Source: Sitta carolinensis (Eukaryota > Chordata > Aves > Passeriformes > Sittidae). From it: DNA of 64,000 nucleotides. A model generated the notes under the pieces. The model was not told the origin of the DNA. It saw nothing but the letters and a program-made list of their open reading frames with translations, and did not search any database. This document shows, piece by piece, positions 1-11,655 of this stretch. Where the stretch lies: assembly GCA_032173965.1 (NCBI GenBank), contig CM063288.1, forward strand, positions 23,902,001 to 23,966,000, written 5' to 3'. The first letter of the stretch is position 1. Every line of letters starts with the position of its first letter. The position numbers and the translations under genes were made by a program.

Positions 1-769
1 TAACACAATTTTTGGGGAATGAGGCAGTCTCCCACAGAAGCATCTGAATTCTTGTTAGTCACTTTTAAAACTATTTTGGATAATGTAATTAGTCATGAGA
101 TTCTAGATAATCCCTCTACTTTAGTCATGCACTGGACTATGATTTAGTAGCTCTCTTTTTATAACTTTTTTGTAAGAGTTTTTTAATATGCCATATGGGG
201 TGTAGGATGTAGCTGGAACAGATTGGTGTTCATTAATCAGTTATTTGTACTTCATAAAGAGCAGAATTAGTATTAAAAGTAACAAATTCTCTAACATTCT
301 TGGTCAGGGACAGCAAGCAATTACAAACATAAAGGTTGCTGTCCCTACAGGGTTTCTTCCACAGCCTTCTCCTTCATTTCCACAGAACAGTGAGTGCTTG
401 CAGTTTGATGTTTGGCAATGTCTGCAACATTTGCACTGGGTTATTAAGAAGCAAAGGTGATACAGCCACAAACTTAGTCACACACTTAGCAAATCTGGGA
501 TGAGACCACAGGAGTTACGTGATACCATAAGAAACCCGGCCACATAAAAGAAAGTTAAAGGTATTATCAAGCTTTGAAAAGTCATAAAAAAGGAAGTCAG
601 ATGAGTGTAATGCTCAAATGTTTGGTAGGTCAGAGAGGAAGAAACATTTATGTAAAGAAATTTGTAGGATTTTTGTTATGTACTGTAACCAGCTCTAAGA
701 TGCACTACCCTATTCTCTCTTACATACTGGTGTGGTTTTTAGACATGAGAAACTAGTAATTTTTAGAAT

Positions 770-792
770 ATTTATTTATTTATTTGTTTGTT
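770..792. repeat. TTTA/TTTG tetranucleotide microsatellite
   Basis: Four tandem TTTA-like units pass into TTTG units over about 23 bases. It is short and imperfect, and it could equally be a decayed poly(T) tail of an old retroposon. Confidence 0.6.
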
Positions 793-1302
793 AGCCCAGC
801 TGTACCTGTGCATGCGTGCCTGTATGCATACTGCTGTGTGTTCTTGGATTTATGTGGAATATCACAAATCAAATCACTTAAAAAACCTGGAGAAGTTTAA
901 CTTATTGCTCTTGCTCTTAGTGTGCTGCAGACAATGTGGCCATGTCCATCAAACAGCTTTTAAATTTTCCCATTCAAGTACAGACTAGGTGGATATAAAT
1001 CAAAACATAGGCAACTCAAAGAGCTATTCTGTTCCAAAGTTTACCTACATTTAGATTGTGTTTTTCTGTTTTAATGTTTCTTTTTCTTGGGTAGTTTTTA
1101 TACTCTCCCATGGTTTAGTGCTGATGAGTTAAAAGTGACTGTGATGAGAATCTGAACTTCATGGATTGTCATTCATATTGCAACTCCAGATGTCTTGTGG
1201 TTTTGGTGCACAGTAAAATGATGCAAAGTACTGAACGTTGTCACCTATGATGTAAAGTAAAATGTTGTGTATCTGGATTTTAACAACCCACTACAGAAAG
1301 AT

Positions 1303-1342
1303 TGTGGTTGTGGTTTTTTGGTTTGGTTTGGTTGGGTTTTTT
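1303..1342. repeat. GGTTT-type low-complexity run
   Basis: A G/T-only stretch built from GGTT and GGTTT words, seen directly. The same kind of run (or its AACC complement) recurs in this window and is common in bird genomes. No function is implied. Confidence 0.6.
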
Positions 1343-2028
1343 GACCCAGTGACTGTAGCCTTGTAATTTCAGTAACCGTAACTCTGAGCTCGCTTTCTCT
1401 CTCTCTCTGGACCATCCATAAAAATAACGCCTCAAGTTTCCTTAGTAATAAATGATTGCCAGAGACAATTCCTCTTCTAAGCAACAATTAGGGCATTAAC
1501 TGAACAAAGAGCTTCATCTGGCAATTAGTATTCCTGTGGTGAACAGGGAGAGAATTAGTCAGAGATACAAGAGGCTCAGGCTGCAAGAGATGAAGCCAAA
1601 GGCTCCGTGTGCAAGCTTTCTGATGCACCAATGCCTTCTCGCCTCCCTGTTTGAGAATCTCTTGCATTTATTTTTCACAATACTTTAATACTCTTGTGTT
1701 GAAAGAATACATTATGGTTCAAACATTCATCTCTGCTTCAAAAGATAGGCAGCAGCTACAGGAAACAGCAGGGCTCTCTGCTGTGATTTTAGTCCTGAGG
1801 CTGATCAATAAGCTCCAGTGACACAAGGGAGGAAGGGGTAACACACTCACACTCTGCTCAGCCCCAGGAATGCAGAGAGGATGAATAGAAAGCTAAATGT
1901 TTCTTTAAGGAATGAGACCCAAGCACAGATGGCACTCTGTATTCATGGAAGGCTCCCACATGGTGCAAAGAATTAGAGCCTGCAGGGCCTCATAAAACTA
2001 GCAGAATCACCTCTACTCAAAATCTTCA

Positions 2029-2115
2029 GCCTGATTCACTCTCAGCTACATTGCTGCAAGAAAGTAGGAGTAAAGGTATTAAAGTCATTGGATTAATGCA
2101 GTGTAAGGCTGTCTT
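2029..2115. mobile_element. Ancient MITE-like interspersed repeat, degraded
   Basis: The segment opens with GCCTGATTC and carries GGAGTAAAGG, then AAGTCATTGGA, then CAGTGTAAGG in that order. This follows the plan of an old, abundant amniote non-autonomous element, whose copies read roughly CCTGATTC, then GGAGTAAC, then GAAGTCAATGGAG, then CAGTGTAA. The copy is strongly diverged and no target-site duplication is visible. The family match is from memory of the consensus shape, so the family name is left open. Confidence 0.45.
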
Positions 2116-4774
2116 TAGAGCTGAACCTCACACCTACTGTGTGGAACGCTTATCCAAAGGGCTAGTAGTGATTATGTCATGAATAAACCAGCCAAAAAAC
2201 CGAAAACTCCATCCTTAACCATGATGAACCAGATCATGGGTTTATACCCTGTTGAGGTGGAAATAATCCAGAAATCCAGTTTACTGGAGCAGCTGGGGTT
2301 CTCACAGGGATTGTAGTTTGGTCTTGTATTAGTGATTTCTAAACAACCATCTCTATAATTCTTTTCTTTAGCTCAGAAGTAGCATGAAGTCAGGAAAAAG
2401 AAATAAAAAAAAGGAAAGCCTGATTTTTCTGTCTAGTAATATCCAGATGCCTAATGCACCCATAAGAGGAAAACAAGCTGATGTCATGCTCAGCCTTCCA
2501 AGCTGCAAATCAGAAGAATAAAGTTTCAAATATTCCAGAAGTTCAGAATGCCTGGAACAAATTAAAATATTGCTGCTGAAGTGACTTAACTAATTCCAGG
2601 AATCTGCACCTTAAACAGAAATAAGCAGAATTTGTAGCAGATATAGACAATGCATGCCACATACAGACAAACATTTACATTAACTTTGGCCAATTAAATC
2701 TTTCCACAGTTTCTATATTGCTAAATTCACTTGTGCTACATACATGAGTGCCAAAACAGATCTAAGATGAAAATAAAATAATCTCTTGATTTTGATGAAA
2801 TTAAAGGCAGTTTCTGTCATTCATGTTCTCTAGTAGATCACTTGGCAAATTTCATTCCTTCAGAATTTATGTGCTGTGGGTGTGCTAGTTCTGAATTCTC
2901 CTTAGTAATGGGAAAAACTAGTTATGTCAGTATCATGTTTGCTGATGTTTTAAAACGAACTTTCAGCTGAATTCCTGGTCCCATGGAAATTCTGTTAAAC
3001 AGACACAATAGTAAACTTAAAGCAATCTGGGGAGACAAAACTTGTTCATTTAACTGCTGCACACCCAGATGTGCCAGACTGCACTGGAGGCTGCAGAGGG
3101 GAAGAAGTGAGTTGTGACTGTCTCTAGCCCAGACAGGCCCAAGGATTTGTATATGTTCCTGTCTGAAGTTTCCCTTTCTTGAGTTTTTACTGAGGAAAGA
3201 GAAAATTGAAGGGGACCCTATTTGTCCCATGCCCTTCATGTCTTCCCAACCTCAGTCTTCTCAACCATGAATGATTTGTGTTGTGGCTTTCTGTTAGCAG
3301 GGGCTCTCCACTCTGAGATGCCCCTTGAGCTGTGCTTCATGAGGCTGTGGGCCAGGGAGGGTTTTCAGAAGTCACAGCTTGATGTAAATCCACCAAAACT
3401 CAAATTCCTGGTAGGAGGGTCTTCTGATGAGGTCCTAGCTGTGAGAAATACTTGGGTTTGAAACAGAACTGAATTTGGAGGGAAAGAAACACCATCAGAT
3501 GAGAGTCAGGGCTCATCATAAATTTTATCAGATATGTAACGGTTGGAGTTGGGATAAAATTAGAGACAGAGAAAGAAAAATGGAGTGTTATCTGAGTAAA
3601 AATGGGATTGATGTTCTTTATGAATAACAGCATGTGTTTCAATTACCATGTCAAACAGAGGCAGTCTTCTCTCTGTAGAGCTCCTGAGCATGGTATGTGC
3701 AAGCTTTCTGCCTGTCTGGCCATGTATCGCCCCTGAGAAAACTGCCCTGGCAGAGCCAGGAAACCCCTGACAGCCTAGTGAGGCAGCCAGCAGAGCCCCA
3801 GTGCCACTACTGACTGCATCTGTTGCTGCTTGGAATGAAACTCAAGTACAATACACTATTCACCAGACTGATTTTCCATTTTTTGGATGCTTGATGGAAA
3901 CACCTTCAAGAGCAACATAAAGCGTAAGAGGTCAGACTGGTCTGGTCCTAGATGTATATTTTAAATACATGACCCAGGCTCAGTGAGGATGGATTAAGCA
4001 TTGATGGATTTGAAGATCACGGAAGTGATGATTTTACAAATATCTTACAAATACATGCTTATTAGACACTATAGAGCCACCACATAAACTAAGTTGGAGT
4101 AATTAAATAAGAGGAAGGCAAAGGGGTGAAAGAAAACACCATCTGCTAACTCTCGATCAGTCACTTATAAGCAAACTGGAATATAATGAAGGCCATTGCA
4201 TTCTGATCATGAATAGATCCGTCTGCTTGGCTTGTGTTATTCTTCCTCAAAAATAGTGCATATGTTTTGTAACATTTTGGTAAACACATGAAAGGGAGAG
4301 GAAAGAGAAAGCTAAGAAGTCTCTGCTGAACTGTATGATACGAAGCAAGTTGGATGCTTCATGGCATTTTTAAAATATTTATTTTACAAACAATCATAAC
4401 ATTGACAGTAACAAGAGTTTGGTTAGAAAGTAAGAACTTGATTACACAGTTAGCAGTTTCATGTTTCCATAAGATCATTTCATTTGACAGAAAGAATCTA
4501 GATCAACATTAATTCATGACCTCACATTCTCAGTTATTCATAGCCATCAACTGATGCACTGATTCTATTAGCTGGCTGCTAAACATAGGGTACTCATGGA
4601 ATCTCCTCTAGGATTGAAATAGCAATTGTTTTTAAGTCTGTGAATTTTTGAACATGAATGGTGACTTTCTAGGCTATTAATATAGAAGAGTGACATAAAA
4701 TATCATAGCCACCTGTTGTGGCAACTACCAGCAGCCAATAATATATGTTAACACAAGGCAAATACTCCTTAATT
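2116..4774. other. Non-coding DNA, no gene supported
   Basis: The largest open frame (2922-3239, minus, 105 codons) overlaps plus-strand frames of similar size and has no domain, signal peptide or compositional bias suggesting a protein. The patch at about 3660-3835 is somewhat richer in G+C than its surroundings but has no CpG cluster and no open frame of interest. Confidence 0.7.
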
Positions 4775-4911
4775 TATATAGATGTATGTATATATGTCTA
4801 TATATATATATATACATGTGTATGTGTGTATATATGTATACGTACATATACATATACATTCATGTACCCATACACGTACACATATGTGTACACATACACA
4901 TATATATATGT
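4775..4911. repeat. TA/TG/CA alternating microsatellite with inverted symmetry
   Basis: About 137 bases of almost pure alternating pyrimidine-purine dinucleotides (TA, TG, CA, with rare CG). The left part (4801-4835) is TA/TG-rich and the right part (4885-4910) is its approximate reverse complement, so the tract can fold on itself. It contains the perfect 16-bp palindrome GTACACATATGTGTAC at 4876-4891. Because of this symmetry both strands show spurious open frames of alternating Tyr, Val, Ile and Thr, which should not be annotated as proteins. Confidence 0.92.
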
Positions 4912-7900
4912 TGAAAGGATAATTTGATTAGATGCAAATAATTCAAGTACTGCAAAAGTAAAAGTCATTGCAACATTGTCATTGTTGTGGGCATTCAAAT
5001 TCTGCCCATGAAGGACTTAAGGTGAATGACTTTATACGAGAAGGAAAATGCCACAATACACGGGATAATAATATCTAAATGATTTTCTATTTAACTCTTT
5101 TATTTTGAAAGTCATTATATTAAGACACACAATTACTGATACAATTGTTTAAGGGCACTTTCCAGCACAGGTGTCGTAAAGATTCAGTCCTAGGGATGTT
5201 AGCTCAGCTTAATTATGAAATCAAGAAAGAGTTTTGGGAATCTCTGCAGAAGCTGTGAGGTTGGTCATTGTTAATAATATTTTAAATTCAGTATCCAAAT
5301 TTGAACAAAATTTTTCAAATAGCTCATCACTAGTTGTTTTAAAAGAGGAATACTTTTGGAAGTTGATTTTGCCATCCACTTAAGATAGTACTGTGCCTGT
5401 TCTGATGCTAGGATATGGTATCAGGAAAGGCAGTGTGGGATCTGTGTCAGATTATTCATTGTTTCTTTAGCTTTGAAGTTATTAGCAATCAAGTCTGTGC
5501 TTAGGAAGACTATGGAAGCATCCTTTGCAAGGAAGGCAAACTGTTTCACCTGCAGAAAGCAGAATTACACCTACCAATGCAACGGAGCTGTACATTACAC
5601 AAGTGACAAACTGCACCTAAAATGCTTCTGGGGAAATGTCCAGTCTGTCACACCCCAAATACATATATTTTCCTGCCCAGAACTTTTGGGGAAAGGCAGT
5701 GTGTTTCTTAAAAGCAGCTTTGAGCAAAATAAACCCTAGAGGACATCCGTTTTATTTTAAAACCATGTTCCTGATGCCATTAATTTTACTTTTGTTTGTT
5801 ACAGCAATGAAGCACCACATTTTTAGCTGAAAGAAGGAAACAGTGCACGTACACCAGGCATTAATTAGGGCTTCAATGAACTTGAAACTAATTTTAAAAA
5901 GCACTTGTATATGTACTATGTTTTTCTGTTTGCAAAAGTTCTCTCTCTGGCCTAATTTCAGTTAATGACCTTTAATTGTGAAAAGTAAACTGAGAGTACA
6001 TAAACATAATTGTGCTTGAGATATGGTGGTAATATTCTGTAGAGAGCATGTTTGCAGCTTTTCCAGGTCTTAACATGTTTTTAAAGGTATGTTCCCAGAG
6101 ATTATCAAGTTGTTTCAGTGAAATTCAGATTGGTTTCAAGACATTCAGGCTGGAGAGCTAGAGCACAATGCTTGGGCTGACAGTATTTCAGCCCAGAAAA
6201 CAAGCACAGCTCAAGCTCACACATGAAACAGAAGCATACACCTCTCTTGGAGTACTCATGTAAGATTTGGAGACTCTGAGACAGAGAGAAGTAAAAGTCC
6301 CTCCAGATTGCCTAAAGGAATGCTTTTTTCTAACAGCTAATTCTTGTTACTGAGGGAAAGTGAATTGCTCCCTCTACACTCACCATTGCTCAGCTATGAC
6401 CAGGTAACATTTTTCCACTGATGGGGCTCCCTGAAGACTTTTCCCACAGTACCATGCTCATTTGCCTTGCAACCTCCACAAAAATAAACAGAAACCACTA
6501 TGTGGCTGTTTAAATGAGTCTTGAGGAACTGCTTTCTAATCTCCACAGTACAATAAGGGAATGTCTACAGGATGTGCTACAGGATGATAAATGCGCTGGA
6601 ACTGTTTCCCTCATTTTAACTTAAAACCTATTTTTTCCCTTGTACTTTACTTGTATCACATAATGATCGGGACAAATGGATGTTGTGAGAGCCACTTCCA
6701 CAGCTAAACTCCTGAATGTCTTACAACTTAATACAGAAAATTCAGCTTTGCTATGATTTTATTGTCTCAATGGAGTTATTTAGGCTTAGATGAACACTAT
6801 ATTGAATTATCTCTACAAAATAACACCCTTGCTTGTCTATCTGACATCCAGAAACTTGAAGAGGTTACTTGTTATAATGTTATAGGCAATTACTTTGCAA
6901 AAGACAATTTTATCAGTTGGCACCTGGCTGACTGACCGTAGCTGCCTTCTCCTTGGAGGCAGCCTCCCCAGTTCAGCTCTGAAGTTCAGGGTTGGGGAGC
7001 ACATGCTAGAAATGGAGATGGCATCTCCACCCAAGAAATCATCTTCTTTACCTGGCAATTTACATGAAGGCTGTGATAGGAGGTTTATATCTGCCTTGTT
7101 TAATCACTAAACTATTGTCAAGATCCCATTCCTATTCAAATTTGAAAAACCAGAAGGGAGAAATATATTTTAGCATTATGAAATACATTATTCCTGGCAT
7201 GTAATTTCAAAGCAGAGCAAATATGGGCCCTGTAGCGCATTTATTACAGGGAGATAGTGTACAATAAATGGGATGCAATTAAATTTGGGAGTGAAAACTG
7301 TCATAAAAACCAGTGGAAATCACACAAATCCTGCGAGGTTATTCAAGAAATAGGCAAAATTTCAAACCATTCTTACCTCTCCAAACATGGTCATTTTGAG
7401 GCCTGTGCCAAGCTATTTTAGACCCAACACTAAATGTTTACACAGGAACATTTGGAAAGATAAAACCCAAGTAACATGAATATGTAAACCACATGAGTCC
7501 CTTTCTAGTCTGTTTAAAATCACTTATTCTGAACGAGAGAATTCACACTTTGGGATTTAAGGTAACACAACTGACTTCAAATTCCACCTTCACATGAATC
7601 TTTTTGTATGAAAACAAGCCATGATTTATAACTGATACATGAAAGGCTGCCTTTTGACTCCCTTGGCTGTTTGCCTGAAAACCTGAAAGCAGATGAAAAG
7701 GTGCTAAAATTAATGAGTTAAAAAGTATCCTGCCTATTTTTAGAAATAGGTAAGATTTACTCCCCCTCGTATTACAGATACAATTTTACTGTCACTGTAC
7801 TGATTGTTTGCAAAGTCATTCTAATGCTCTGTGTTGCAGGCTATTTTTTAAATAGAATTTGCTTTTAAAAATTATTTTGGCTATCTGCCTAAAAGTAATA

Positions 7901-9175
7901 TACTTAAATATCAGAAGAGGACATTTCCAGAAAGCATGCACTGCTATTTAATTATTTCATATCACTAACATGTAATCATTTTACAAGCCAACTTCATCTC
8001 CGATCAGCTTACAGAGAAATGGGAGAATCCACTGAAAATAGCAACACTGTTCGTTGTTGCAAGAGAGCTTGTGGTTGAATGGGGTGACCTGCTGTGATCT
8101 TTAAACTCAGGGGAAGAGGAACTCCTAGCAGGATATGTAACCAAAGCCTGACCTGTCCATGAAATCTGTATATTTTTGAAATACACGGTAATTTAATTAA
8201 TGCTTTGTATGATAAGGATGGGCATTTTAACAAAAAGGAATAGCAGTAAAGTGCTCAGTTAAAAAAAAAAATCCATCTGAATAGAATTTACATTACTTTA
8301 TTCATAGCTTGCACATATTATCAACAATCATATTGAGTACTTTATGCTTTAAGAAGGAAGGCAACTCATTTTAAGAATTCCTCTTCATATCATTCATACC
8401 TTTAATATGCCATAACACAGTGTAGAGTTCCTCTTTTAGGACCCCCACATAGTCACATGGGAAAAAGATTCAGACACACACAGCATGAAAATGAGTCTGC
8501 ACTGTTCAGTGGCATACAGAATTGCACTGCTCCTTAGTGGCACTCATCTCAGGTGATATTTCTGAGGGAGCTTTATGATGTCATTAAAACAATAGTGACA
8601 TTATAGAGTCAATTCAAATTTCAGTGTGTATTCTTCCATCTGGTAAATCACTAAATTAAGTGTGAAGTATTTCTACATGAGAAAGACGTGATCTCAGTAC
8701 TGATGTCAAGAGACAGTTCCCTGTTGATGTCCTTGGCATCTTGGCCTTATACTAACAAAAGAGCAAAAGGTAAAAACTTGCATTTACTATTATCATTTTC
8801 ATAGGACATTGGGGCTAAAAGGCAAGAGTCATTATTGGAAAATGTATTTTAAAGTAAATATCAGTTGCCATGATTAGGAACACAATTTTAGAAGATAAAA
8901 GATTTCTACAGAGTTCTTCAGATCAGATATTATATGTTCCAGTTCTTTGTAGTTTTATTGCTCCAATTTGAAGTGCCGTTGTAGGTGACAACAATGCAAA
9001 AAAAATGAACTGATTCTTTTCTTTATAAGTGGACAGAGAGAGATTGTCATCTGTAACACATTATTTGGTGAGACCTGAGCTCCAAGAGCAGACTCTCTAT
9101 TCGCATCCAGGTCAAGAACTACAGAGCTCTTTGAAACAGTTTCACTAAACGTTTAATGAGAACCTTGGATCAGAA
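4912..9175. other. Non-coding DNA, no gene supported
   Basis: No frame exceeds 88 codons. The plus frame at 5473-5739 follows an acceptor-like TTTCTTTAG and contains four cysteines in a loose pattern, but the spacing matches no zinc-binding family I know and there is no partner exon evidence. A 10-base A run lies near 8261. The rest is ordinary A+T-rich sequence. Confidence 0.7.
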
Positions 9176-9226
9176 TATTATTATTATCATCATCATCATC
9201 ATCATCACCATCATCATCATCATCTA
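9176..9226. repeat. ATT/ATC trinucleotide microsatellite
   Basis: An ATT run passes into about a dozen ATC (TCATCATC) units with a single CACC interruption. It is long enough to be length-polymorphic. No open frame makes use of it. Confidence 0.93.
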
Positions 9227-9580
9227 TTGTCACCACCTGCCTTATCAAAAGAAGAAATGGATTATATGAGGCGAGTTTGATTGGTCCTGTTTTTCAGTGG
9301 ATCTCTGCAGTTTCTGAAAGCTTGAGTCCAAAACACAAATTCTAAGATCCTTCCCAGGGTTCAGATGGCTAAGATTTATTTGTAATACAGTAACTTCAAG
9401 GGATACCAACTAAACTGATATTTTTTCTGTTTATTTTGGTTTTGTCTTTCATTTTCCCAAGCACAAGTTTATATCATGATAATTACAGAGAAATATTTTC
9501 TCTGTATCATCCATTTTACAGTACTTGGTCTTTACTTTATTTCAGCTTTTCCCTTTTTTATAACGAGATTCCTCCTATTA

Positions 9581-9605
9581 TTTTTTTTTTTAACTTTTTT
9601 TTTTT
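9581..9605. repeat. Poly(T) tract
   Basis: An 11-T run and an 11-T run separated by AAC. It could be the decayed poly(A) tail of a minus-strand retroposon, but no recognisable retroposon body adjoins it on the right. Confidence 0.85.
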
Positions 9606-11560
9606 CCATAGCAACAAAACCAGAAAAATTATTTAAAAACAGAGCAAGGTCTGCCACAAAACTCCAGAAGGTTTATAAATTGTTAACAGTATTGCAAATG
9701 CCTGGGGAAAATAAGACTCTTGTGAAGCCCCTAGTCCTAGGACCTTCTGATAAGTGCAAATAGAAGTGTTAACTTAGGTGCAAATTGATCAAACGCACTG
9801 GATACTACAAAGTTGGCCTCAGTAAAGGTATATCCCCTAAAGGGATTTTACAGGGTGAAAATAAGGAAATAAATTCCATAAAAATATAAAGAAAAATACT
9901 TCAAGAAATACGGTACTAAAAATCCTGTGTGTGACTGTGAATGTAAGTCGCATCATTTTATGAGCAATGAGATGGATGCCACACACTTACTGGCTGGAAT
10001 ATTTACTTCTCCCATAGCACCTGCAGATGCAGTTTCCAGATACCTCCCTTTAAGGCACTTTGAGCACTTGTGCTGAACTTTGTGCTGTCTCCTTTTTCTG
10101 ATTTTTTCCAGTTATTATCACAACCTCTGCATTTTTCTTTCAAGTGTATGTTAATGCATATAAAATAGGTAAACTCATGGCCTATATCTCTTTGTACCTT
10201 CGTTTGTCCTATATTGCAATACTTATCTACAGTACATGGGATAAAGCCAGCTAGACACCGGAGAAAAATACAGATTTGATGAGTTCATTCTGTAGTATTA
10301 AATCAGGAGATGGGAAATTGCATCTTGTGCCCTTTTATTAATTTAATCCCTGTAAAATTCAGTTCCATACTTAGTGGAGTATTTTGTTTGTTTTCTGTAG
10401 GACCCCATGGGAGAATCTATCCATCATCCAAACAAATGTACAACACAACCTGAATAAACACATGCTGGATTCACCAGAAGATTTGCCAGCCATACAATAA
10501 AATATACTGACAGTTCTTCACATACAGTTGCCATGTCCTATGTGCTTTGCCTTTATAATTTACCTTCTGGGAAAAGTAATATGCAATAAACCTGTTGCAG
10601 GTAGCAATAAATTAGTAAATACAGAACTGATTCAGAGTGGCTGTGTCCACCCATCTCTAGCCCAGATGTTCTGCTGAAGATTTAGAGCCTGTTTTGCAGG
10701 CTCTCAGCCTTTGAGGTGAATTAGTTGCATGCTTATATGAAACAGGAAACAGTCCTTTTTGCATGTGCCCCTTTTAGTTTTTTGTTTTCCATTCCTCCAC
10801 ACTCCTCCCACATAGAGCCTTTCTCCTGCACAGCATGTTCATGTGCATAGATTGAAAGTGGATTTTAATCTGCAGCACAATATTGCTTCTGGTGTAAAAT
10901 AGCTCTCCTTTAAAGCATCTCATAATATCTTTACTAATTATTTCAGTAATTGTATTGACTAAGTCATCAGAAAGTACATTTATTTTATTGAAGAACTGTT
11001 GCTACATTAGAAAAGCATTGTTTTTGTGGTATGAAGGGCTAGTTTGGTCTATCATGCTATACTTAGCCTGTCATCAATAATTAATCTTTTCCAGATTAGC
11101 AGTAATTCAACATTGAGTACACAGAAGCTCAAGCTTTGAGATTCATGCAGCTCCTCAGCACTCCATAATAATGTATTAATTAGGTTAAAGAGCACTGAAG
11201 ACAAATTATTTAGTCCTTGCAGTCTTATTTCCTTCAGTTATCATATCTCTAAATGGAAAATATAACTGTGACAGGTAATGCTTATAGCTTGAGGACAAAC
11301 TTGTCTAGCTACACCATTGGAGCTTATATCAATTGCAGACAGAAATCTTTCTGATCAGATGCAAAAAATGCTGCATTAAAGCCTAATATGCAGCAAGGGC
11401 AACACAGCAGTAACGATGGCCACCGAGAATTTGGAGACCCTGTGAGCAGCACTTTTGTACCAGTGTTCTTAGAGGGCACTGAATTGTAGAGCACTAACAG
11501 ACTAAAGGAAACCTCTGAGGAGGCTAATCCTATTTTACCATGCAATGTAAAATATAAAAA
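9606..11560. other. Non-coding DNA, no gene supported
   Basis: There are no open frames of note, no repeat recognised and no CpG cluster. A TAATTA-like and AATAAA-rich texture is expected from the base composition alone. Confidence 0.7.
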
Positions 11561-11655
11561 TTAGGGGCCAGATCTGTGGAGACATAGAGGTGCTTTGAGG
11601 GCCTTCTACCTGCATTTCAGCACTTAGGTCTCCACTGAAATAGATGGGAGATTTA
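11561..11655. mobile_element. Ancient MITE-like repeat, degraded
   Basis: It begins GGGGCCAGATCT and ends in a CTTAGGTCTCCACTGAAAT block followed by GATGGGAG. This matches the layout of an old amniote palindromic element, whose copies start with GGGCCAGATC and contain CTCCATTGAAATCAATGGGAG. The internal A-for-C and loop changes indicate great age. The call rests on remembered consensus shape only. Confidence 0.42.

Larger units (their letters stand above)
1..2028. other. Non-coding DNA, no gene supported
   Basis: Open frames here are at most 80 codons, overlap one another on both strands and show no recognisable domain, codon bias or splice context. Small low-complexity items are a TTTA/TTTG tetranucleotide run at about 770-792, a GGTTT-type run at 1303-1342 and a short CT run at 1393-1408. 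The GGTTT-type run is one of the textures that suggests a bird genome. Confidence 0.75.

Noticed and set aside
4745..4998. Overlapping plus and minus frames with similar Tyr/Val/Ile-rich peptides
   Set aside because: Both are products of an alternating purine-pyrimidine tract that is nearly its own reverse complement.
5473..5739. Cysteine-containing 88-codon frame after an acceptor-like site, considered as a zinc-finger exon
   Set aside because: Cysteine and histidine spacing fits no zinc-binding family I know, and no donor or neighbouring exon is convincing.
10955..10970. TGACTAAGTCA considered as an AP-1 or MARE site
   Set aside because: Spacing between the half sites is wrong for AP-1 (TGASTCA) and the flanks do not fit a MARE.
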